This document shows, piece after piece, positions 54,882 to 64,000 of a stretch of DNA of 64,000 bases. The stretch is taken from assembly GCA_036023115.1 (NCBI GenBank), contig JAYKKT010000061.1, positions 11,839,501-11,903,500 on the forward strand, given 5' to 3'. The DNA is from Brasenia schreberi (lineage: Eukaryota; Streptophyta; Magnoliopsida; Nymphaeales; Cabombaceae). Positions within the stretch are counted from its first letter, which is position 1. The number at the start of each line of letters is the position of its first letter. The translations under genes were made by a program, and so were the position numbers. The notes under the pieces are model-generated. The model saw only the letters and a program-made list of their open reading frames with translations. It searched no databases and was not told the DNA's origin.

Positions 54882-55194
54882 TGGTGGAGTGAAGTAGTAC
54901 AAAAATAAAATCAAGGCAAAGAGGGCATGTTACAAATTACATTATGCTAAGAAAACTAGTGAAACTTTAGAAGCTTATAAGAAAGCAAAGAAGGAAGTAA
55001 AAAAGACCGTTAGTGAAGCAAAAGCTAAGATTTGGGAGGACTTATATAAAAAACTCAACTCAAAAGAGGGTGAAAGAGATATTTTTAGGATAGCTAGGGC
55101 TAGAGATAAGAAAACTAAAGATCTTAATTATGTTAGATGCATAAAAGACGAGGATGAAAAAAATTCTAGTGGCAAATGATGATATAAGAAATAG

Positions 55195-56775
55195 ATGGAA
55201 AAACTATTTTATAATCTTTTTAATGAAAATAAAGATGTTAGTATTAGTTTAGGAGATTTAGCTAAGTCAGAAAAGTATATAAACCACAATTTCTACCGAC
55301 ATATTCAAAAGAATGAAGTCAAAGAGGCTCTTAAACATATGAAGAGTGGTAAATCGGTAGGACCAGATAATATTCCTATAGAAGTTTGGAAAATACTAGG
55401 AGAAATAGGAATCACTTGGCTCACAAGACTATTTAATGAAATATGTAAAAACCAAAAGATGCCCGAGGAATGGAGAGCAAGTACACTTATACCCATATAT
55501 AAGAACAAGGGAGACATTCAAAATTGTGCGAATTATCGAGGTATCAAGTTAATGAGTCATACTATGAAATTATGGAAAAGAATTATCGAACGTAGGTTAA
55601 GACAAGTATCAAGTACAACAGAGAACCAATTTGGATTTATGCCAGATAGATCTACTATTGAAGCGATTCACCTTTTGAGACGTCTTATGGAACATTTTAG
55701 AGCAAAAAAGAAAGACCTTCACATGATATTTATTGATCTAGAAAAAGCTTATGATAGGGTACCGACGGAGGTTCTTTAGAGAACTTTGGAAAAAAGAGGT
55801 ATCCCATTGACATATATTAACCTTATAAGAGACATGTATGATGGTACAAAAACATGTGTGAGGACTCATGAAGGAACGACAGACTTCTTTGAAGTTAATA
55901 TTGGGTTACATCAAGGATCAACTTTAAGTCCATACTTATTTATAATGGTGATGGATGAGTTAACAAAACATATTCAAGATGAAGTACCTTGGTGTATGTT
56001 ATTTGCAGATGACATTGTATTAGTGGAGGAGTCTAAGGAAAAAGTTAATAGAAAATTGGAACTATGGAGAGAAACGTTAGAAAGCAAAGGCCTTCGACTT
56101 AGTAGAACAAAGACAGAATATATGGAATGTAAGTTTGATCATTTGGCTACTTCAAAGGACATAGAAATTAAAATTGGCACACATTGCATTCCCCAAAAGG
56201 AAAGTTTTAAATACCTAGGGTCAATTTTTCATAGTGATGGAAGAATTGATGGAGATGTTACACATAGAATTAATGCTGGTTGGTTAAAATGGAGAGGAGC
56301 ATCAGGTATTCTTTGTGATAAGAAGATACCATTAAAATTAAAAGGTAAATATTATAGAGCAGCAATTAGGCCTGTCATGTTTTATGGTTCTGAGTGTTGG
56401 GCAGTTAATCATCAACATGTACAAAAGATGTCTGTGACAGAAATGAAGATGTTGAGATGGATGAGTGGTCATACAAGAAAAGACCGTATACATAATGAGG
56501 TTATTAGAAACAAATTAGGAGTGACACCAATAGAGGATAAAATGAGAGAACATCGTTTAAGATGGTTTGGACATATAGAAAGAAGATCAAAAGAAGAACT
56601 TCTAAGAAGGTTAGAAAAACTAAATTTGGAAAGTATTAAAAGAGGTAGAGGACAACCACAAAAGTGTTGGAAAGAAACAATAAAGAATGATCTAGCGTAT
56701 TGGGAGTTAACTGCTAACATGGCACACGATAGGGATCTGTGGAAACAAAGAATCCATGTAGCCGACCCCGTCTAG
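55195..56775 (+). pseudogene. LINE F reverse transcriptase and C-terminal tail
   Basis: Two abutting open parts in one frame, 55195-55779 (194 residues) and 55786-56775 (329 residues), split only by TAG for Trp at 55777-55779. Motifs: [69 protein letters not shown] (A), [13 protein letters not shown] (B), [12 protein letters not shown] (catalytic Asp pair), [25 protein letters not shown] and [16 protein letters not shown], ending IHVADPV. An extra A near 55158 separates it from the upstream part. One change from an intact RT domain. Confidence 0.95.
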
Positions 56776-56818
56776 TATGGGAAAAGGCTTAGTTGTTGTT
56801 TACTGTGAGGAAGCTGGG

Positions 56819-57055
56819 CTTTTGTTCACAATGCATCTTTTGGGTGAAGCAGTGTGTTGAATCTTTTTCATAGTCAAATTATCCTATAAGAAAACTTACA
56901 GATATTCTTTTGTCTACAAGAGGAATTTGTCAAAGAGGTCCTGTATCTCCATACCTGTTTCTGTTCTATGGAAGGCTTTTTTTAATGAGGAAAGAAGAAG
57001 AAGCAGGTAATTTAAAAGGCATCAACATCTCTTGTACTGCCAAGGTGGAAAGGTA
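56819..57055 (+). pseudogene. L1 reverse transcriptase fragment
   Basis: Resumes the L1 right after the LINE F duplication: WVKQCVESFS, then LLSTRGICQRGPVSPYLFLF (RT motif B, normally RGLRQGDPLSPYLF), then GINISCTAKVE. RT motif C and the thumb are missing. Confidence 0.75.
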
Positions 57056-57219
57056 ACAGCCCCACGGAGCGGGAGTCTGAAGCCCACTATGCGGTCAGAT
57101 AGAGATCACAGATCTCTTTCAAATGGATGCATCCAGGTATGCAAGACTTGGTAGTGTATCGTCTGGCACTTACCTTGTAACCAAAACAAAATCACAACCA
57201 AGCTTATCCAAAGTAAATG

Positions 57220-57700
57220 AGGTTGGCGAGATGGATTCTGCATGAACCGTCGTTTTCGGTTTACCTCAAAACCAAAACCTGTAATCGAACTGGCCAAAGG
57301 TGGTTCTAATTATGGTTTCAGAACCACTGGTTCCGGTTTCAATTCTGAAACTACCTCAAAATTGGGAGCACAAGTTCTAAAAGGTTTTTCTCTCTGAAAC
57401 AAAAATAAAAACACATGACTTTGTACTCTTTAGAAGTCGAACTCCTCGCTAAGAGGAGGTATCCAAAACGCCTCACCTTTGACCTAAGCCGAAATAATAT
57501 TTATTTAAATAATAATAGCAATTTTGAACCATTGGTTATAGTTTCAAACCGGTTTCTGAAAATCATGAACCATAACTGAATTGGGGTTCTCGGTTTCAAT
57601 TACGGTTTTGAAACTAGTACGACCAGTTCCAATTACCAGTCGGTTCAATTTCGGTTTTGAACCGGCCATGTGTATATCAATCTTTTCTCCAATAATTCAT
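57220..57700. mobile_element. hAT-like debris with GGTTCCGGTTTC repeats
   Basis: Dense short repeats of GGTTT(T)GAACCGG and complement (57245-57290, 57330-57350, 57520-57670). The same motif family recurs at 58545-58700 and 59300-59433, where it ends CTAGCCCTAG. Such arrays are typical of subterminal regions of plant hAT elements, but no terminal repeat pair or duplication was proven. Confidence 0.4.
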
Positions 57701-58079
57701 CATAAATTCAGTTTGTCCTGTATTACCCCACCTAATTCAACATCTTTAAGTTTGCACGTGTGATCTTCTGTATGTGTTTTCGTGTCATGAAAGACAAAAA
57801 AACAATCCATGTGGAAATCAACACATATATTAAATCAAATGCTAAAGACTCACAATGCAATGAAGAGCATAGATGGCATATCACCAAATCAAGTGCATCT
57901 TCTTAAACATGTCGATCATCTTGTTCATCAACAAGTAATGTTGATTTTTATTGAAGCAATTAGTATATTATCTGCCGCGAAGAGGTTGGTTTTGTTTCGA
58001 ATGAATAAATTTAATGTGCAGCCTTTTGAGTCTATCTTCTCTTTGATGAAATGATAATCAAAAGGAAACTGTTTGGACC

Positions 58080-58440
58080 AGTCATGAAGAAAAGGTTGCC
58101 TAGATCACTAGCTTCCCTCCGATGTCATTCTACGTCTTCATCTTGTCCGTACGCCATATTTGATGCTTCCAGACGATAAAATGTGGCGGTCGAACACTGC
58201 TGACGGTTGAGCAACCTATAATGCCTTGGAAAAGATTTGGAGGCTTGTGGTTTCGGAGAGGAATTCGGCCTTTTATTTGGCTCTTGGCTCTTGACAGGCT
58301 TCCAGCAAACCTTCGAGGAGCTAAATGGGCTCGCACAAGTGCCATCTCCTCCTTTCGCTCCTAGCTGACGGAGATTCCTTTACTTGTCATTGGAGTTTGT
58401 GAGAGCAGCCTACTACAGCCAGCCTTGAAGTGGAGCTACG
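58080..58440 (+). pseudogene. L1 zinc-finger (zf-RVT) region fragment
   Basis: Frame-shifted remains of the post-RT domain of plant L1s: DDKMWRSNTADG, then KIWRLVVSERNSAF, then in another frame PFIWLLALDRLPANLRGAKW. Position between RT (56819) and RNase H (58755) is collinear with an L1 on the plus strand. Confidence 0.6.
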
Positions 58441-58754
58441 TTCTATTCTTTCAATAGCTAGGAATTGACGTATGCTAATATAATCTTGGAACCGAAAAAA
58501 CGTTAAAAGTGTAATTTTTTAAAAATAATTAAAGATATAGAACCGATGGTTTTGAACTGTCGCTTTTGGTTCTGGGTTAATTTCGATTTCATGAAAGGTA
58601 AAACCAGAATCGAACCAAGTGGTCTCCGGTTGAGAATCTAATTTCACTAGTTCCGGTTCCTGCCAGTTTTTGGCCCGTCCTTCTCTGATTGGAACTGTTG
58701 AGCCGGTTTCAAAACTACCATGTCTGAGTGGCTTCACGAGAAATGTGGTTACAG

Positions 58755-58955
58755 TGGACGGGCTCGGGTGGGCATGGAACGTGAGATTTCGTCGGGTCAT
58801 GCTAGAGACGGACTCCAAGCTCATGGCGGACTACATTCACTGCGGTATGAGAGGCACATATGAAATACGAAAAATCCTGGCTAATATTCAGTCTGATCCA
58901 GAATGAATGGGAAACTCAAGTTGTGCATACATATCGGGAGGGCAATATATATGCG
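58755..58955 (+). pseudogene. L1 C-terminal RNase H domain fragment
   Basis: GLGWAWNVRFRRVMLETDSK followed by LMADYIHC, EIRKILANIQSDPEWETQVV (after a frame change) and HTYREGN. The ETDS block with an upstream GL-AW and a downstream REGN is the RNase H domain found at the end of plant L1 polyproteins. It ends in the tandem array that follows. Confidence 0.65.
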
Positions 58956-58959
58956 TATG

Positions 58960-59290
58960 TGTTTGTTTGTGTGTGTTTTGATTGGTTAGTTTCATATAGC
59001 ACATTGCAAGATCTTGGACTTCAAAGATGGAACCGGTGCACAGATGAATTAAAGCCCCTGTTATTGTATGTGTGTGTGTGTGTTTTGACTGGTTAGCTTC
59101 ATATAGCGCATTGCAAGATCTTGGACTTCAAAGATGGAACCGGTGCCCAGGTGAATTAAAGCCTCTGTGTTATTGTGTGTGAGTGTGTGTGTTTTGACTG
59201 GTTAGCTTCATATAGCGCATTGCAAGATCTTGGACTTCAAAGGTGGAACCAGTGCTCAGATGAATTAAAGCCTCTGTTATTGTTATTGTG
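58960..59290 (+). repeat. Three tandem 107-109-bp copies of the L1 3' end
   Basis: Units begin at (TG)n-TTTTGAYTGG, about 58976, 59083 and 59192, and contain CATTGCAAGATCTTGGACTTC. The first is in frame with the RNase H end (DWLVSYSTLQDLGLQRWN). Each is separated by a TG microsatellite, suggesting slippage or unequal exchange between the TG runs. Confidence 0.93.
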
Positions 59291-59433
59291 GGATGTAGTT
59301 TTTACTTGTTCCGGTTACCCCAAAACCTGGAACCAAAATTGACCTAGTTGAGGGCCAATTTTGGCCGGTTTCAATCCCGGTCTTGACCTGGTTCCAGCTC
59401 TGGCTCCTAGGCCAGTTCCAAAACTAGCCCTAG

Positions 59434-59799
59434 TGTCACATCTCGGCATTGGATTCACCCAATGACTCGAAACTCACGCCGGTACTAGAACCTAGTAAGC
59501 CTTTCACCAAGGATACAGTGGTTCAGCAGAAGCTTAAGATTGATGATAAGGAGGGTTGATTGGAGTAAGCAAGGAAACTTGAGAGTAAATAAGAAAGCAA
59601 TGTGATTGTATTGATAACAAGTAAAGGTTTGTGACTCGCGATACGCTCATAACTCAGATGCGAGACTCATGCTAAGCACAAAAGCAAAGGGAGTGGCCCC
59701 TTGTGGCAGTGCCCCATCCTATGCACTAGAAGTTGCCAAGGTGTTTCCACACAAGGGTCTAGTTTCACAACCATAGTAAAGTTCACGATCGAAGGGTCA
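59434..59799 (-). mobile_element. Gypsy element 3' LTR
   Basis: 366 bp. On the minus strand it runs from TGACCCTTCGATCG to GAGATGTGACA (TG...CA), right after a GGCGGGGGAGAA polypurine tract (59800-59811). Left flank pentamer is CCTAG; the other end is outside the window. It inserted at the edge of hAT-like debris. Confidence 0.85.
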
Positions 59800-61260
59800 C
59801 ATTCTCCCCCGCCAAAATCATTGACTTCCATGGCAACCCAGCACGACAATAGTACTCTCGCATCTGTTTTGAAAATTGGCGTATCGTGAGCTTCTTCTCC
59901 CAATTAGTGTCTGCTTCATCGTATCCTTTCCACTTGACTAAATAGCACAGGATGTGTCCTCTTGTGTCTTCCATATGTCGATGATGTATTCCATTTCCTT
60001 TGCTCCCAGAGTCCTTAGTGGCATAGGTGCCCGCACTGGTTGGTTGCCATCTATATCTTTCATATCAACATGATAAGCTTTTAGGTTACTCACATGAAAG
60101 ACAGGATATGTACGGATGTGGTCTAGAATATCCAGTCAGTATGCCCAATTTCCTCTCTTTTGGTTATAGTATAGGGATCGTCATACTTATGAATCAGTCC
60201 AGCATACTGCCAGCAAAAGATTTGCGTTTGCTTTGGGTACAGCTTCAGAAGGACTTAGTCGCTGACACCAAATTCGATAGCATGCCTCTTCATGTCTGCC
60301 CACTTCTTCATACGCTTCATTGTCTTCACAAGAAGAGCATGGGCAATATCATGTGACTCTTGTAGATCGGCACGAAAGGTGTGTACGATGGGGTATTGCC
60401 TTCGTACTATGCTGCAAGAGCATGCGGTGTTTGCGGTTGTTGTCTCGTGACCATGTCAAAGGGGCTTTTCCTAGTAGACTTGCTACTATGCAAATTATAC
60501 GAGAATTTAGCGATATCAAGTCATTCCGTCCAATCCTCTTGGTTGGATCTCACATAGTGCCTTAAATAATCCTCAAGCAAGGCATTCATCCTTTCCATTT
60601 GACCATCTGACTAGAGATGACAACTAGTAGAGAAAAATAGTTCTGAACTAAGTAAACGAAATATTTTCGGTCATAAATTGCTTGTAAAACGAGCATCCCT
60701 GTTATTGATAATATTAGCCGGTAGTTTTCAATACTTGACTGCATTTTTGACGAAGAGTTTTGCGGTCTTCTCAGTTGTCCAGTTCATGGGGGCTGCCATA
60801 AACACCCCATACTTGGAGAATCTATCTACCACCACGAAAATAAATTGGTATCCTTTGGCAAATTCAGAATAAAGCATCGATACACTTTCCCATAGTCGCT
60901 TAGGCACTGGTAAAGGCTCCAATAAACCTGTTGGATGTTCATTATCAACCTTGTCCTGTTGATAAATCAAACAAGTTCACACATAAGTTTCTATGTCAAA
61001 TCTCATATGAGGCCAATAATAAGCTCGCTCCACCAAAATGAGTATGCGTTCCATTCCAGGATGTACTGCATTCTTGTAATATATCCCTTTGTAAATTATC
61101 TTTGCGAGGTACATAGATATGTCCACCCTTAGTCAGTAATAATTTGTCTTGTTTCCAAAAGCACTTGGTTTTACCTTCATCAACTAGTGCTTGCAATTGT
61201 TTCGTCATATCATCACTCTCCAAGCCAACGCGAAAGCAGTCCAACATATCACTTCGAATG
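59783..61260 (-). pseudogene. Gypsy integrase with C-terminal chromodomain
   Basis: Minus strand. The zinc-binding region is degenerate (61247-60996: RDILQECSTSWNGTHTHFGG, ASYEI). The catalytic core includes LPVPKRLWESVSM and FVVVDRFSKYGVFMAAP (60970-60728), with the Asp of SMDFI lost. The C-terminal chromodomain LVKWKGYDEADTNW at about 59892-59950 places the element among chromoviruses (Ty3/gypsy integrases that target chromatin). The frame ends inside the LTR. Many stops between pieces. Confidence 0.88.
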
Positions 61261-62335
61261 TGATAGGCATTGTCGCTAGCATCTTCTTAAATAACGACAA
61301 GAAAGTTTGGCTTCCGATTTAATGCATCAACAACGGAGTTCATTTTACTTGCCTTGTACCCTATAGTCATGTCGAATTCAGCTAGAAATTATTAACACCT
61401 CGTCTGCTTAGTGGTCAAGCACTTTTGAGTCTAAAAATAACTTGTAGCAACGTTGTTTGTCTTCATGACGAATGGTGTTCCCAGGAGGTAGTGGTGCCAA
61501 AGGTGAAGGTAGTGCACTACGACAGTCTTCGCTTTGTCATGCACAGGATACCTTCTCTCCGCGTCTTTTAGTTTGCGACTTTCATAAGCGATGGGGTGCC
61601 CCTCCTATATAAGCACTCCACCTAGAGCGTAATCCGAGGCATCTGTTTGTACTTCAAAATGCTTAATATGATCAGGCAACCTTAGAATTGATTCTCTAGT
61701 AATAGCCATCTTCAATTAATCAAATGCGTGTTGACAATTTCCATTCCAATCCCAGTGTTGGTTCATTTTTAGAAGGGTCGTGAGAGGCGATGCTATGGCA
61801 GCGTACCCCTCAATAAAACGTATGTAATAGTTTGCCAATACGAGGAACGATCGAAGTTATGTTAGATTCGTTAGAGGATCTCCTTTCTCAACGGCCTTAA
61901 TCTTTTTCGCGTCCATTCGGAGTTTCTCATTAACAATAACATGCCCTAGAAAATCAATCCTAGGTTTCCCAAATAAGCATTTCTCTCATTTGACATATAA
62001 TTCATTGTCACGCAGAACCTTGAATACCATTCAAATATATGTTATTCATCACGGTCGAGAAGGTCGCAAGGGCATTTGTCAAGTCGAGCGGCATGACTAG
62101 AAACTCATATGCACTGTACCGTGTAACGCAAGTCGTCTTCTTCTTATCCCCATCCGCAATGCGCACTTATCAATAACCTAATAAAAAGTCCAACTTAGAA
62201 AATACTCGCACCTATCTCAATTAATCACACAAGTCTGCTATAGAGGTAGCGGATACTTATTCTTAACTGTCACCTTTTTAAGAGCATGATAGTCTACACA
62301 AAGTCGTTTCAATCCGTCATGTTATGTCACCCAAA
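61261..62335 (-). pseudogene. Gypsy reverse transcriptase and RNase H
   Basis: RT: LCVDYHALKKVTVKNKYPLP (62290), PLDLTNALATFSTVMNNIYL (motif B side), then a frame change, FLGHVIVNEKLRMDAKKIKAV (61930) and [17 protein letters not shown]. RNase H: FEVQTDASDYALGGVLI (catalytic Asp), GHPIAYESRKLKDAERRYPVHDKAK. The catalytic YxDD block is missing by deletion near 62050. Not functional. Confidence 0.85.
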
Positions 62336-62760
62336 AGAGAGGAAAAGTGAGAATGGGGTCTGATCGAGTAAGGTGCCTAAGAGGGGTTGCCGATGGTGTT
62401 GGGGCTACACGCATTGGGACACTAAGGGTTTTAGTAGGGAGCACGTGAAGTCGAGTGTTCGGGTGAGGATGGATTTTTCTCAAAGAGGCCGAAACTCTAG
62501 AGGTATCTCCCCAACCAAGAAGAGGCACGTTGTGGGGTGGTTGAGTCCTGTACATGGGAGGTATATCTCGAGAGGCATGGGGGTAGTACCATGGGACGGG
62601 TTCGCAGATGACGCACGCATCAAATACAGGTCATATTTTGGTAGGGAACATACACACTCTTGTCGTCGGGTTCCTTAGAGGGGTGGGGTTAGACGCCGAG
62701 ACAAGGGTTCTTCCAGGGGAAACATGGTAAAGGTAACGCACCTACTACAGAACCATAGCA
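62336..62760. other. Foreign GC-rich block replacing the start of gypsy RT
   Basis: Between protease-side VSGVKPPA (about 62770) and RT LCVDYHALKK (62290) a gypsy normally has about 45 residues (PYR...LL..G.I.PS..P..APVLF). Here about 425 bp without any gypsy similarity is present, with higher G+C than its surroundings and a 101-residue frame on the plus strand. Source unknown. Confidence 0.55.
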
Positions 62761-63450
62761 GGTGGTTTTACACCTGACACCAACTCAATCTAATGATCTA
62801 CCTCCCAATGAGGGTGTAGTTTCCTTGGTAGTTCGTTGGGCAGGATATCTACGAACTCCTGTAGTATAGCATCAATCTTAGGGGGCGTCGCCTTGTCGAG
62901 CGCCTCCTGCTCTACCTCCCACAAAGTTACTAGGAACATTTCTTCATCCTATTTGAAACCTTTGTTCAATTGAAGGGCTCTGCACACATATCTGTTCATC
63001 GCCAACAGACTTAAATTGAACGATGCAGGGGTCAAGCTATCCATGATAGCCATGGTATTGCAGTGGGGGTGAAGCTCCCATTTACTCTCACGCATGAATT
63101 CCAATCCCAAAATAACCTTATAGTCGTCCATAGGGCTCAGAAACTGGTAACACCTGTCCAACTTACTAGTTTAATCAGAACGTTGATAGTTTCACCCTCA
63201 ATGGGCTTAGCTTCTAAATTAGCACCTTTCATCCGATAATCCCTTGGTACACCTTGCCTGTTTAGGGAGTATGAAATTGTGTGAAGCGTCATAGTCTGCT
63301 AGAGCCGTAGCAGCTTTCCCGTTCAGCGTCACATCTAGGAACATCAATCCCTTATGCATCATAGAAGCGAAGGCTTCGCTGTAAAACCCAACAGCATTCA
63401 ACATTCTAACCGCTCCCATATGCGGTTCTTCTATAGGAGGCTCTGTCATT
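62761..63450 (-). pseudogene. Gypsy protease region
   Basis: Two open parts, 63449-63219 and 63161-62949. The expected protease motif DSGAxxNF appears as DYDASHNFI (Gly lost), preceded by LNGKAATAL and followed after a stop by DYKVILGLEFMRESKWELHP (the DxILGxxWL region). Catalytic Asp is present in DYDA; the family consensus is not met, so activity is unlikely. Confidence 0.75.
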
Positions 63451-64000
63451 TATACAATGTTGTTAGTGCACGTAAATTCATTCTTCTTATATTGGCATTC
63501 CATAGAGTAATGTGATACGCCACAATACCAGCATTCCTTTTTGAAAGACCCTTTACCTTTATCCCCTTTTTTGTGCTTGTCGTTCTAATATTTGTCTTTG
63601 CGGTTAGTAGAAGTCTCGATCGAGCCATCACCCTGTTTGCCTCGACGGCTTCTAACGTATTCTCCTTCTTACCATTTTCCTTCTTGATGAGGGATTTCTT
63701 GTCATCATCCCTTTAGGGATTATCAGTTAGCCTTTCTACCATCGTGATAGCTTTTGAGAGGATCCTGGGGTTTACGGGATTAAACTCTTGCTCACCGCAA
63801 GGTTGCAACCCGTTAAAAAATTTAAAGAGTCTATCTTCCAGTGTCATGGTCCGGATGCTTAACATCAACATCTCATATTCTTTGATATAGTTTTGAATGG
63901 GTTAAGAGTGTTTCAGTGCATCGAGTTTTCTTTTTCCAATGACTTCAATGTTGTGCAAGAGGAAGTGATCCCGAATACCCTGTTTAAATTTGTCTCAAGT
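63451..64000 (-). pseudogene. Gypsy gag C-terminus with zinc knuckle
   Basis: Cut by the right window edge. Zinc knuckle CWYCGVSHYSMEC (CX2CX3HX4C) at about 63493-63531, preceded by a Lys/Arg-rich stretch (KKGDKGKG in frame, 63540-63590). The region to 64000 has gag-like but frame-broken sequence (RKTRCTETLLTHSKLYQR-like near 63900). Confidence 0.75.

Larger units (their letters stand above)
53592..56798 (+). mobile_element. RTE LINE F, nearly intact, inserted in L1
   Basis: 3,207 bp, lacking only about the first 60 bp of the 5' end, flanked by 20-bp duplications TTTACTRTGAGGAAGCTGGG (53572-53591, 56799-56818, one mismatch). It is the best-preserved copy in the window and does not share the LINE A/C lesions: the Gln at the [11 protein letters not shown] motif is intact, as are the Trp codons and the ten bases deleted in A and C. 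It carries the two 84-bp hairpin modules at about 53730-53840. Confidence 0.97.

Noticed and set aside
62373..62678. 101-residue plus-strand frame in the GC-rich block
   Set aside because: No recognisable motif and embedded in a minus-strand gypsy element; more likely chance in foreign sequence.

Overview
The window is nuclear DNA of a flowering plant. The evidence is AT-rich sequence, host exons with GT-AG introns, Ty1/copia elements primed by initiator-Met tRNA (TGGTATCAGAG), a chromodomain Ty3/gypsy element, a plant-type L1 LINE with a C-terminal RNase H domain, hAT DNA elements, and very many copies of one RTE-clade LINE ending in (GTT)n. The species cannot be fixed from the sequence alone. 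No plasmid, phage, CRISPR array, rRNA or tRNA gene was seen.

Layout. 1-15.1 kb is a nest: LINE and hAT fragments, then a decayed plus-strand copia (copia-1) whose RT half is near 4.4 kb and whose 3' LTR is at 14766-15128. Between these lie a full-length RTE LINE (LINE A, 4930-8200, 19-bp TSD), a minus-strand copia (copia-2) and a 3.8-kb LTR with a 5-bp TSD (10519-14282) that carries what looks like a captured host gene fragment. 15.1-20.05 kb is an old RTE LINE with its 5' part inverted, itself split by a younger LINE (16296-18153) and a putative DNA element. 20.7-36.7 kb holds the 3' half of a host gene for a FAD-dependent oxidoreductase. Nine exons read through in frame; one intron is about 12.2 kb and holds LINE B (interrupted by LINE C and LINE D), a copia fragment and a 1.6-kb hAT element. 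36.7-40 kb has a diverged local duplication that may contain terminal exons of a minus-strand gene. 39959-40156 is a 198-bp LINE made only of the two ends, with its own TSD. 40.3-45.5 kb is an old LINE 3' end split by an almost complete copia (copia-4). 45.5-49.1 kb is a host gene on the minus strand (three exons found) for a small membrane protein. 51.5-59.3 kb is a decayed L1 LINE interrupted by a nearly intact RTE LINE (LINE F, 20-bp TSD) and hAT-like debris. 59.4-64 kb is a minus-strand chromodomain gypsy element that runs off the right edge.

How it works together. Only the two host genes look like functional cell genes. The rest is layered mobile DNA whose insertion order can be read from target-site duplications. 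The RTE LINE family explains most of the odd structure. Full-length copies carry tandem hairpins in the 5' region, two copies share the same disabling mutations, and antiparallel copies lie inside one host intron, where the transcript could form long double-stranded RNA.
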